64,000 nt of DNA, from the NCBI RefSeq assembly GCF_001931755.2, contig NZ_CP015510.2:620001-684000 (forward strand), written 5' to 3'. Below the pieces are notes generated by a model. The model ran no database searches. It was not told the origin of the DNA and saw only the letters and a list, made by a program, of their open reading frames with translations. Each line of letters opens with the position of its first letter. Within the stretch, counting starts at the first letter, position 1. The stretch is from Wolbachia endosymbiont of Folsomia candida (GTDB taxonomy: Bacteria > Pseudomonadota > Alphaproteobacteria > Rickettsiales > Anaplasmataceae). A program made the position numbers and the translations under genes. Of this stretch, positions 10,587 to 18,418 are shown piece by piece.

Positions 10587-10958
10587 ATGTCATTCATCTT
10601 TTTCCTTTTTTTGGTATTTATAATAGTTACATTTATTTTGCCTAGTATTTTTGTGTTTTTTCTTTTTCTTACAAGGAGAAATAAGATAAATTTCTTGATG
10701 AATTCTATATTAAATAAATTTTTGAATGAATTTAATAATAGTAAAAGTTATGCTCAAAATCACACCAATTTGAGCAGCGATAACATGTCTAGAGGTGAGG
10801 CGTTTAGAGTGCTAGGATTAAGCTCCGAAGCAAATGAAAATGAAATCAATAAAGCATATCAAAATCTAATGAAATTAGTTCATCCAGACAAAGGCGGATC
10901 AGAATATTTTGCACAAAAATTAAATGCAGCGCGTGATAAGTTACTAAAAAAGCAGTAA
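10587..10958 (+). CDS. Membrane-anchored DnaJ-domain protein
   Basis: A 123-residue protein with a strongly hydrophobic N-terminal segment (residues 1-28), a basic linker, and a C-terminal J-domain (GEAFRVLGLSSEANENEINK to the end). The HPD tripeptide needed to stimulate Hsp70/DnaK is present (VHPDKGG). The TM-plus-terminal-J layout resembles TIM14/DnaJ-C-type membrane co-chaperones. It is divergent from nfu. The 3' half recurs three times downstream as decayed copies. Confidence 0.85.
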   Translation: MSFIFFLFLVFIIVTFILPSIFVFFLFLTRRNKINFLMNSILNKFLNEFNNSKSYAQNHTNLSSDNMSRGEAFRVLGLSSEANENEINKAYQNLMKLVHPDKGGSEYFAQKLNAARDKLLKKQ

Positions 10959-10986
10959 CTTACCACTAGGACTGCTGAGATGTTGT

Positions 10987-11553
10987 TTATGCAGCAGACA
11001 TATAGTCAACTAATGGAAACTCACAAGCCCAGTCATCTAAAGATTGGTGATACTCATTTACTATTGACATTAATTTATTTACATCTATATCTACAGATTT
11101 ACCACCTACTTCTATGCGAAATTCCTCTGTCCAATTTTTTTCCAAATTTCCTTCCCAAATCACTTCTACCATTATTGGAAGGCCATCAGTAATTGTTTTT
11201 TCACTTTTATCTTTATCACCATAGTCTTTCCAACAATCTCTACCTTCTTTAAAACAACCTTCTTGAAAACCATCAGGATAATCTTTCATAAATTGTTTTA
11301 ATGTCGCTATATCTTTTTCGCTAAATCTTTCGTCATTTTTCATGTCTCCAAAGTCAATGAAAGCTGCTACTTGAATTCTTGTAACTGGCATGTGCTCAAG
11401 TGCAAGAAGAAGGTCATTATTGTCTTCAATCTTACAACCAGCAATATCTTTTGAGTTTATTTCCCAAGCGAAAGATACTTTGATCGCGGTACCACGATAA
11501 ACTTCTTGAGCATACACTCTAATTCCTTCATTATTTTCCCAAAAAATACACAT
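10987..11553 (-). CDS. Hypothetical tandem-array paralogue 1
   Basis: A 188-residue protein of unknown function, convergent with dnaJ. It starts MCIFWENNEGIRVYAQEV and shares motifs with the two downstream copies: KVSxxWEI/S-SKDIAGxxIED, KQFMxDYPDGFxEG, ITDG(F/L)PI, EEFxIEVxGxxVD and a C-terminal DYMS(A/V)A. No signal peptide or transmembrane segment is visible and the composition is acidic. It is the longest copy, with an extra CFKEGRDCWKDYG insert near residue 115. Confidence 0.6.
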   Translation of the reverse strand: MCIFWENNEGIRVYAQEVYRGTAIKVSFAWEINSKDIAGCKIEDNNDLLLALEHMPVTRIQVAAFIDFGDMKNDERFSEKDIATLKQFMKDYPDGFQEGCFKEGRDCWKDYGDKDKSEKTITDGLPIMVEVIWEGNLEKNWTEEFRIEVGGKSVDIDVNKLMSIVNEYHQSLDDWACEFPLVDYMSAA

Positions 11554-11619
11554 ATATTTTTACCTATATAATTAATAAACTAGTAATATTATGCCAATAA
11601 GCATCTAATAAGTCAAGTA

Positions 11620-11768
11620 TTTTTATATTTTTCTTTTTTTTACAAGAAATAGGATAAATTTCTTAAATAAATTCTGTATTTAATGAAATTAGTTCGCCCA
11701 GACAAAGGCGGCTCAGAATTTTTGCACAAAAATTAAATGCAGCGCGTGATAAGTTGCTGAAGAAATAG
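11620..11768 (+). pseudogene. dnaJ remnant 1
   Basis: Matches the dnaJ segment coding for the basic linker and, after an internal deletion of roughly 140 bp, the HPD-containing 3' end, finishing at TAG 11766-11768. HPD has become RPD and a 1-nt loss (GAATTTTTGC versus GAATATTTTGC) breaks the frame. Confidence 0.75.
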
Positions 11769-11799
11769 TAACTTATCACTAGGACTGCTGAGATGTTGT

Positions 11800-12354
11800 T
11801 TATGCAACTGACATATAGTCAACTGGAAACACACAAGCCCAGTCATCTGAAGATTGGTGATGCTCATTTATCATTGACATTAATTCCTTTACATCTACAG
11901 CTTTACCATTTACTTCTATGTGAAATTCCTCTGTCCAATTTTCCATCTTTCCTTCCAAAACCGTTTCTAATGTTATTGGAAAGCTGTCAATATTTCCTTC
12001 CAAAACCATTTCTACTTTTATTGGAAAGCCGTCAGTAATTGTTTCTGCACTTTTATCTTTATTACCACCTTCTTTAAAACCATCAGGATAATCTTCCATA
12101 AATTGTTTTATTTCCGCTATACCTTCCTCGATAGAGCTTTCACTCAATCTTTCGGTAAGTCTTTCGTCATTTCTTATTTCTTCAAAGTTAATGAAAGCTT
12201 CTACTTGAATTTTGCTAATTAACATTTTGCCAAAGAGCTCATAGAGAAGGTTATTCCTGTCTTCAATCTTACAACCAGCAATATCTTTTGAGCTTATTTC
12301 CCAAGTTAAAGATACTTTGACCGTAGTATTGTAATCTACTTCTTTAGCATACAC
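11800..12354 (-). CDS. Hypothetical tandem-array paralogue 2 (lost canonical start)
   Basis: A 184-residue reading frame similar to its two neighbours (KVSLTWEISSKDIAGCKIED; KQFMEDYPDGFKEGG; ITDGFPIKVEMVLEG). The other copies begin with ATG-TGT before the FW residues. Here the equivalent codon at 12388-12390 is ATA, so translation would need that ATA or the GTG at 12354 used for these coordinates. It also carries an internal duplication (FPIKVEMVLEG then FPITLETVLEG). Function unknown; possibly decaying. Confidence 0.5.
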   Translation of the reverse strand: MYAKEVDYNTTVKVSLTWEISSKDIAGCKIEDRNNLLYELFGKMLISKIQVEAFINFEEIRNDERLTERLSESSIEEGIAEIKQFMEDYPDGFKEGGNKDKSAETITDGFPIKVEMVLEGNIDSFPITLETVLEGKMENWTEEFHIEVNGKAVDVKELMSMINEHHQSSDDWACVFPVDYMSVA

Positions 12355-12459
12355 GCTAATCTCTGTATCATCTGTCCAAAAAACACATATATATTTTTAC
12401 TTATTTAATTAATAAACTAGTAATATTATACTAATAAATGAATAATAAGTTAAGTATTT

Positions 12460-12608
12460 TTATATTTTTTCCTTTTTTTTATAAGAGATAAGATAAAGTT
12501 CTTAAATAAATTCTATATTTAATGAAATTAGTTTATCCAGACAAAGGCGGCTCAGAATTTTTGCACAAAAGTTAAATGCAGCACGTGATAAGTTATTGCA
12601 AGAAATAG
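12460..12608 (+). pseudogene. dnaJ remnant 2
   Basis: Same deleted dnaJ fragment as remnant 1 (basic linker fused to the 3' end), ending in TAG 12606-12608. The His of HPD is now Tyr (TATCCAGAC) and the GAATTTTTGC 1-nt deletion is shared with remnant 1. Confidence 0.75.
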
Positions 12609-12639
12609 TAACTTATCACTAGACACGCTGATATATTGT

Positions 12640-13185
12640 TTATGCAACTGACATATAGTCAACTGGAAACTCATAAGCCCAGTTATCTAAAGGTTGGTGA
12701 TGCTCATTTACCATTGACATTAATTCATTTACATCTACAACTTCACCATTTACTTCTATGTGAAATTCTTCTGTATGATTATCATTTGCCAAATTTACTT
12801 CCAAAACCATTTCTACTTTTATTGGAAAGCCGTCAGTAATTGTTTCTGCGCTTTTATCTTTATTACCACCTTCTTTAAAACCATCAGGATAATCTTCCAT
12901 AAATTGTTTTATTTCCGCTATAGCTTCTTCGCTAAATAGTCTTTCATTACCAAATCTTTCGTCACTTCTTATTTCTTCAAAGTTAATGAAAGTTTCTACT
13001 TGAATTGTGCTAACTAACATTTCGCAAACGAGTGTATTGATAAGGTCATGATTGTCTTCAATCGTATAACCAGCAATATCTTTTGAGCTTATTTCGAAAG
13101 TTAAAGATACTTTGATAGTAGTATTATAATCAACTTCTTTAGCATACACGCTAATCTCTGTATCATTTGTCCAAAAAACACACAT
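12640..13185 (-). CDS. Hypothetical tandem-array paralogue 3
   Basis: A 181-residue acidic protein of unknown function starting MCVFWTNDTEISVYAKEV. It is closest to paralogue 2, sharing long identical stretches such as IKQFMEDYPDGFKEGGNKDK, but retains the ATG start. No recognised domain. The upstream 12 nt are conserved with copy 1 (TAAAAATATATG), so the copies probably share a promoter and leader. Confidence 0.6.
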   Translation of the reverse strand: MCVFWTNDTEISVYAKEVDYNTTIKVSLTFEISSKDIAGYTIEDNHDLINTLVCEMLVSTIQVETFINFEEIRSDERFGNERLFSEEAIAEIKQFMEDYPDGFKEGGNKDKSAETITDGFPIKVEMVLEVNLANDNHTEEFHIEVNGEVVDVNELMSMVNEHHQPLDNWAYEFPVDYMSVA

Positions 13186-13250
13186 ATATTTTTACCTATA
13201 TAATTAATAAACTAGTAATATTATGCCAATAAGCATCTAATAAGTCAAGT

Positions 13251-13401
13251 ATTTTTATATTTTTCTTTTTTTTACAAGAAATAAGATAAATTTCTTAAAT
13301 AAATTCTATATTTAATGAAATTAGTTCACCCAGACAAAGGCGGCTCAGAATATTTTGCACAAAAGTTAAATGCATCGCGTGATAAGTTGCTGAAGAAATA
13401 G
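13251..13401 (+). pseudogene. dnaJ remnant 3 (28-codon mini-ORF)
   Basis: Last copy of the deleted dnaJ fragment. It keeps GAATATTTTGC, so an uninterrupted 28-codon frame with ATG, an intact HPD and a TAG at 13399-13401 remains. Too short for a J-domain; considered a remnant. Confidence 0.7.
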
Positions 13402-13543
13402 ATTCTCTATCTGCTTTACAAGCGTTTTTCAAACCACCATTTTCAGCTTGTTGATTGGAGTTGGTATAATATGCGTTTTATATCAATTTAATAATAAATC
13501 AATATAATTCTGTTAATATTTTTATTAATTTAGCGAAAAATAT

Positions 13544-14997
13544 ATGACTGAAAACAAACGTATTTTTAGAATTGAAAAAGGTCCAAAGTATACCATAGTA
13601 GGAGATAGAGATTATGCACCCTATCTCAATGAGTATTACAAAGCGAGATTTATAGATATAGAGAGTGGAGAAGAAATAAATCCAGGTCTATATCTTGGTG
13701 CATATTCAATGGACATGGGATCTCTTGAACTTTGTTATTTTACTGAATGTGAGGGAAACAAGATAGATACAGGTAAGCTTGATTATGAAAAAATTAAGGT
13801 GAAAGTGAAGCCTGATAGCAATGGCGAGTATCAGCTAACCCTCTGTGAAGACGATAAATGCATCACTTTGCATACTGTGGTGCTGATTATGATCTTAGTA
13901 AATACACTACTGATGATTCGCTAGTTCTTGGTATACACAGATCACCACCACTAGATACGCAGCAATATGAAAAAAGTCCTATAACCTTCATTGCAGAAAC
14001 AGGAGGAAAGAAAATTTGCCTATTATACACTGCTGGTATAATGTTCTTTCATGATGTCATTAGTACAATGTCGTCGTCCGACTATAATTGGACATCAAAA
14101 GGTGTTTATGGTAATTTTAAATACATCACCATAGTCAAAAATCAAAATGGAGATTATCACTCTTATTTCTCTTATGAAGATGGCACTATTATAAATCCTA
14201 CACATCATTTTGTCAATGAATTAGGTATAAAGCATGACCATTGTAAACCATACAATGCAGCACTGAATAACATACTAAAAAGTGCGCTTGTATTCAATGA
14301 TCACAAAGATAACAAAAAACATGAGCAAGATACTTGTCAAGAAAAGCTCAAAATACAAGAAAAAGAGTGCAAAAATAACATTGAACAACTTCAACAGAAA
14401 AATGAAGGTCAGGAGAAAGAGTGTAAAAGTACTATTGAGCAACTTGAAAAGCAAAATAAAGCGGAGAAAACCAAGTGTAACAGTGATGTTGATGAACTTG
14501 AAAATCAGAATGAACAACTCAAAGAAATGAATTCACAGCAGAAGAAAGACTGCAAAAATACTGTTGAACAACTTAAACAGAAAAATGAGGAGGAGAAAAC
14601 CAAGTGTGACAATGATATTCATGAGCTTGAAAATCAGAATGATCAACTCAAAGAACTCAATTCAAAACAGGAGAAAGACTGCAAAAATAACATTGAACAA
14701 CTTAAACAGCAAAATGAGGACCAGAAAAATGAGTGTAAAAGTACTGTTGAAGAACTTGAAAAGCAAATTGCACAACAAAATACAGAGCAAGAAAATAAGT
14801 ATAAGGCTACCATTGATGAACTGAGGGAGAAAAACACACAACTAGCTGCAAAAGTACAAAAGTTACAAACAACACTGGAAACATTAGCAGAGATGGCAAA
14901 GGACAAGTCATATTATCATGTGCCTGAACAACAAGATTTTGAATACACAGATAACGGCGTAGGAACAGTACTTAGCCAAGACTTGCATTATTACTGA
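13544..14997 (+). pseudogene. Coiled-coil protein gene split by a 1-nt frameshift
   Basis: Two overlapping frames (13544-13924 and 13858-14997) appear to be one gene. The first is protein-like up to LCEDDK, then becomes low-complexity. The second opens at an ATG immediately after TAA 13855-13857 and reads HHFAYCGADYDLS onward. Adding one A to GATAAATGCATC (giving GAT AAA ATG CAT) joins them into about 483 residues. The product would have a beta-rich N-terminal part (about 1-250) and a long Cys/Lys/Glu coiled coil. Function unknown. Re-initiation at the ATG 13858 is an alternative to loss of function. Confidence 0.6.
13858..14997 (+). CDS. Coiled-coil protein, second reading frame
   Basis: A 379-residue frame. 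Residues 1-140 contain a globular part (IYLGIHRSPPL-like start, GNFKYITIVKNQNGDYHSYF). Residues 150-345 form an almost uninterrupted coiled coil built from imperfect repeats of about 37-40 residues (KDCKN.VEQLK.KNE..KTKCD.D..ELENQN.QLKE.NS), each with one or two cysteines. Probably a structural or host-interacting protein; no family recognised. It is probably the 3' part of the gene beginning at 13544. Confidence 0.5.
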   Translation: MHHFAYCGADYDLSKYTTDDSLVLGIHRSPPLDTQQYEKSPITFIAETGGKKICLLYTAGIMFFHDVISTMSSSDYNWTSKGVYGNFKYITIVKNQNGDYHSYFSYEDGTIINPTHHFVNELGIKHDHCKPYNAALNNILKSALVFNDHKDNKKHEQDTCQEKLKIQEKECKNNIEQLQQKNEGQEKECKSTIEQLEKQNKAEKTKCNSDVDELENQNEQLKEMNSQQKKDCKNTVEQLKQKNEEEKTKCDNDIHELENQNDQLKELNSKQEKDCKNNIEQLKQQNEDQKNECKSTVEELEKQIAQQNTEQENKYKATIDELREKNTQLAAKVQKLQTTLETLAEMAKDKSYYHVPEQQDFEYTDNGVGTVLSQDLHYY

Positions 14998-15434
14998 ACT
15001 TCTGTGAGAAACAAAACTTGTAACGTGTAAAAGTTGGCTACCGCGCGGTGTTTTGGAATATTTTAGAACTACGATATAGGAAAATCCACTGTACATAAAT
15101 GGTGGAGGTTACCGTGCTAAAAAAACTTGCTCTCACGGGCGTTATGTAAAATGGGTGAAATAGGCTATATTTCTTAAGTTTTTGGTAGTATCTATTTACA
15201 TAAAAGTACCTACCTATCTGAGAAAGAGAACAACCAAATTTTAAAATCTAAAGTAAATTGGTAAATATCAGCTTTTTTATTAGCACTGATTTGCAACACA
15301 AAAACGTAAAAAAACAGCATGAAAATAAAATGCAAAAATATGCATTAAAAACTTGCACCGCTGATTTTCCTGATTACTATATAGCCAAGCTTAGCATAGT
15401 GGGTTTGAGTAGTGAAAGCAATTAAGGGGCTTCT
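14998..15434. other. Intergenic region before the OTU gene
   Basis: 437 bp without a convincing gene. It contains a perfect 10-bp palindrome (ACCGCGCGGT near 15040) and a short stem CCAC/GTGG around 15090. An AT-rich stretch then runs to the ATG at 15435, before which AAGGGGCTTCT provides a weak ribosome-binding site. I see no RNA gene. Confidence 0.4.
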
Positions 15435-16733
15435 ATGCTAAAAACACAATATCCAACAGATTATCTAAAAAAAGAAGGGATTAATTCAGGAGCTAACTAT
15501 CTATCAGAAGAGGAGCAGCACATAGAGCAAATAGCTAAAGATTTGAAACAAAAACCTAACTTAAAACGTTTTAAACGCTCCGCAGATAATCTAGCCTTAC
15601 CAGGCAATTTTGAAATAAAATCAGCAATAGGTGGAGGAGACTGTTTTTTTGATTCAATTGCACAAGGACTTAAACAACTAAAGCCTGAAATGGACTTTAC
15701 TGTAAAATCCCTAAGAGAAGTTTGTAAAAGGCTTGCTATAGATAATCAGCAGTTAAGGGGTAAAGTTATAAGAGATGCTAGGAGTATTCAAGATCCTACA
15801 GTAATTGTTCCAAATTCTGATATTAGTGATGATGAACTCTGGAATATTTATTTAGCTAGTATTGAGTATACTTTTGAAGATATAGAACAGATTCGAATTA
15901 ATAATCCTACTTTATATCAATCATTAACTAATTTAAAATATGGAAATACATTACAAGTACCTATATGGGGAAGGCCTGATATCGAGGGTCAGTTAATTTG
16001 TAAGGAATATAGCATTGAGCTACATATTGTTGAAAAGTTGCCTATTGTAGGGTGGTCGAATCAGGTTGTTGATGGATCAGGATCTAGATCTGTAGATGAT
16101 ATAGATTATAATGAAGTTGATACAATTCGTATTATAAATAGAGGCACAAATCATTTTGAACCAATACTTAATAAAGAAAGAATTAGAAATGCGATTCAGC
16201 AACAACTTCAGCAGTCTTCTTCTGATAATCGCCAGCCTAGATCAGACCGACAATCGGAACCAGGAACTTTTGACCAAGTTAATAATCCAGTTCAACATCC
16301 TAACTTAGATAACCAGCCTATTGATTCTATTAATAATAGAGCTGATTCTTCTCAACATCAACTTCCTGCAAAAGTATCTAACGTGAGACAGGGCTTAAGC
16401 TCTGATGAGTTTGTCCAAAGCAAAGTTGATTCTGGTGAGCATAAGCAGCAACCTTATAGTAATCGTCAACCTAGGTCAGATAGACAACAAGAGTTGGGAA
16501 TCTCTGGTCAAATAAATGATCCAATAAAACAATCATCTAGCAATCGTAACTCTAGATCAGATCAACAACCAGAGCTGAAACTTAGATCCCCAAATCAGGT
16601 AGAGGGAACATCAGGTTCACAGTTATCAGCTCAGGAAGTAAAATATAATAAAAGAGAGGGAACTTCAGGTATTGGTGGACAGCTTTACGAAATAAATCTA
16701 TCAGGATATAGATTTGATTTTTCTTCAGGTTAA
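15435..16733 (+). CDS. OTU-like cysteine protease (frameshifted 3' end)
   Basis: A 432-residue frame. Residues 52-260 form an OTU-type deubiquitinase-like domain: GGGDCFFDSIAQGL carries the Asp-x-x-... and catalytic Cys of OTU proteases, and NHFEPIL carries the likely catalytic His. Residues 265-425 are a Gln/Ser/Arg-rich disordered linker with repeats of (S)NRQPRSDRQ. The frame ends at RFDFSSG-stop; the next frame continues with folded-looking sequence, so this is probably the N-terminal part of a larger effector or toxin. OTU proteins in endosymbionts target host ubiquitin; this role is inferred. Confidence 0.7.
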   Translation: MLKTQYPTDYLKKEGINSGANYLSEEEQHIEQIAKDLKQKPNLKRFKRSADNLALPGNFEIKSAIGGGDCFFDSIAQGLKQLKPEMDFTVKSLREVCKRLAIDNQQLRGKVIRDARSIQDPTVIVPNSDISDDELWNIYLASIEYTFEDIEQIRINNPTLYQSLTNLKYGNTLQVPIWGRPDIEGQLICKEYSIELHIVEKLPIVGWSNQVVDGSGSRSVDDIDYNEVDTIRIINRGTNHFEPILNKERIRNAIQQQLQQSSSDNRQPRSDRQSEPGTFDQVNNPVQHPNLDNQPIDSINNRADSSQHQLPAKVSNVRQGLSSDEFVQSKVDSGEHKQQPYSNRQPRSDRQQELGISGQINDPIKQSSSNRNSRSDQQPELKLRSPNQVEGTSGSQLSAQEVKYNKREGTSGIGGQLYEINLSGYRFDFSSG

Positions 16734-17256
16734 GGATAAAGTACTGGAATGGTGGAAAAGAAAGAATGGTGAGTATCTAACAGAAAGTAATGATTTTTTT
16801 GATCAAGCACAACAAAATCTTGCTGGGTCAGCATTAGCCGCTTCTACTTTGGAATATCGCATCAAGATTGCAGAGTTTGGTATTAGTTTTGAGCAAGATG
16901 AAATTCAGGAACAATTAAAGAATTTTCTCACTCCTGAAAATTCCAATAAACAAATTTTCAATGTTATTACCGAACAAAATACATTAAGCGCTATTAAGGT
17001 ATGTCAGATTTTAAACAATATCTATAAAAGTGGTAGCTACATTTTCATGCCCATAGATTCTGTGCTGCGTCTCCAGAGTCATGTAGTAGATGCTTTTGAA
17101 GGAAATAAAAATCTGTTAGTAATTGAATGCATAAGTAGGAAAAATAATGTAGACGTAGAGAATTTATCTACAGAATTAAAAAAGGTTCTAGTCCATAATT
17201 ACAAAAAGCAGAAGCCTATCTATCTCATAATCAGCCTCTGGCCGGTTTGCAAATAA
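16714..17256 (+). pseudogene. Continuation of the OTU-protein gene, frameshifted and truncated
   Basis: Reading from about 16728 (VKDKVLEWWKRKNGEYL onward) this frame continues the OTU gene after a frameshift. It encodes an alpha/beta segment ending FEGNKNLLVIECISRKN, then NYKKQKPIYLIIS. The last residues after about 17200 are read antisense through the 3' end of the minus-strand gene 17188-17808. The original 3' end has therefore been lost at a junction. An LVIECISRKN-type strand could belong to a PD-(D/E)XK-like fold, but this is a guess. Confidence 0.5.
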
Positions 17257-17808
17257 TTCTATAGCACCAATATTATTCTTACAGCCACACAGAAAGCCAT
17301 AAAGCCTTATCTTATTTTCAAGGTAAATTTTCATATCCTCTGAAAGATTCGGCTCTTCATAAGCTTTGGATAGTTTCTCATGTAGATAGTCCAAATCCAT
17401 CTTGTTTATTTTTTCAGGCAGCAAAATTGTCAATAAATGCTTCACCAACTCAACGTCATTCGATTTGATTGCTTGGTAAAGTGCTTCTTCTTTATTTTCT
17501 CTCAAGTCGTAGAGCTTTGATGAGCCACCGAGACTAAACAAATAATTAGTTAGACCCTTATTTTCTACCACAATATTTGCTTCCCTCAGTGGATTTTCAT
17601 CATCACAGGATTTTATCAGTTCTTTTTCGCAGACTTCTTCCATTACAACTGTAACTTCGCTAAGTTTTTTCAACTGACTAATGTCATTACTTTCAATTGC
17701 ATCTTTTGCTTTCTTCAGTACCTGCCTGTAAAGCTCTTGTTTTTCTTTGTTATCCAAACTTTCACAGTGTTCTTGCACCTGCACAGATGTCCACGATAGT
17801 AATTTCAT
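17188..17808 (-). pseudogene. 3'-truncated copy of a three-member hypothetical family (copy 1)
   Basis: From ATG 17808 (MKLLSWTSVQVQEHCESLDN) it is collinear with the complete gene at 28935-29831 as far as ELFANRPEADYEIDRLLLF. The homology then stops at about 17200 where the OTU fragment joins, and a TAG follows. The missing part is the C-terminal coiled region of about 90 residues. The family has an ankyrin-like motif (EEALYQAIKSNDVELVKHLL). Upstream sequence in frame to 17871 is an extension into the inverted repeat and unlikely to be coding. Confidence 0.65.
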
Positions 17809-17867
17809 AGTTGATCCATAAATCTTACTATAATAAATTATTTTCAGCAAAGCTCCTATGATTGTTG

Positions 17868-17972
17868 TCAATTATAAATTTCATATTTTGTAAAATCTTT
17901 AAAAACCCAGTTATTTTTAAGTGTGTAGAAAATTTCTGTCAGCAATTTCTCAGCAGCTCTAAATTGCATAAA
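17868..17972 (-). pseudogene. IS110-family transposase C-terminal remnant (left-arm copy)
   Basis: Mirror of 28771-28875. It reads FRAAEKLLTEIFYTLKNNW and then VFKDFTKYEIYN-stop, which parallels the last residues of the IS110 transposase in this window (ARKFLTTIFYTLKKNW, IFKDFTKFEFFIG). It is a fragment of a second, different IS110 copy. Confidence 0.55.
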
Positions 17973-18132
17973 AGTCAATAATGATTTTTTGCATTACCCA
18001 AAACATTTTCTGATATAAAATTCAGCTCTAATACAATTTTTTATTTATTACTGTGCCATCTGATTCAATCAAAAGTTGTTTCATTGGCAACAAAAACACC
18101 AAGTTTTTAATTAATCTTTTTTAAATTAATGT

Positions 18133-18199
18133 AGCTAATGAATATGTGTATAAGTATGTCCCCACATATTTTAAGTACTTATGCACATATTCATTAGCT
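18133..18199. repeat. 24-bp interrupted palindrome (left-arm copy)
   Basis: Mirror of 28544-28610: AGCTAATGAATATGTG... pairs with ...CACATATTCATTAGCT around a 19-nt loop. Here it lies between two IS110 remnants. Confidence 0.7.
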
Positions 18200-18235
18200 T
18201 ATAAAACTAAGGTTCCATATTTTCCTTCACGATTA

Positions 18236-18406
18236 TTATCCAATAAAAAATTCAAATTTTGTGAAATCTTTAAAAATCCAGTTCTTTTTAAGCGTATAGA
18301 AAATGGTTGTCAGGAATTTCCTAGCAGTAGCAATAATGGCCTTAGCAGAACCACGCCTTTTTTTCACATTTTCATAGAAACTTTTCAAGTAAGGACTATA
18401 ACGTAT
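18236..18406 (-). pseudogene. IS110 transposase C-terminal part (left-arm copy)
   Basis: Mirror of 28337-28507, encoding IRYSPYLKSFYENVKKRRGS and on to the terminal FIG-stop. There is no matching N-terminal part on this side: the inner end of the arm joins a group II intron instead, so this is a stranded 3' piece. Confidence 0.75.
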
Positions 18407-18418
18407 AGCACGATAACT

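Larger units (their letters stand above)
10660..13401. repeat. Tandem array: dnaJ 3' end plus convergent hypothetical gene, repeated
   Basis: A unit of about 0.8 kb (dnaJ 3' end on the plus strand, then a minus-strand paralogue) occurs three times and ends in a fourth dnaJ fragment. The shared GAAATTAGTT anchor lies at 10871, 11685, 12524 and 13317, giving periods of 814, 839 and 793 bp. Only the first dnaJ is complete. This is direct sequence evidence of serial tandem duplication followed by divergence of the paralogues. Confidence 0.85.

Noticed and set aside
10871..13401. CRISPR-like or short tandem repeat array
   Set aside because: The period is about 0.8 kb and the repeated units are genes and gene fragments.
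15435..17256. Calling the OTU gene a cytoplasmic-incompatibility factor (cifB) with the coiled-coil gene as cifA
   Set aside because: Only an OTU-like domain is supported; I see no CifA-like upstream partner and the 3' half is lost.
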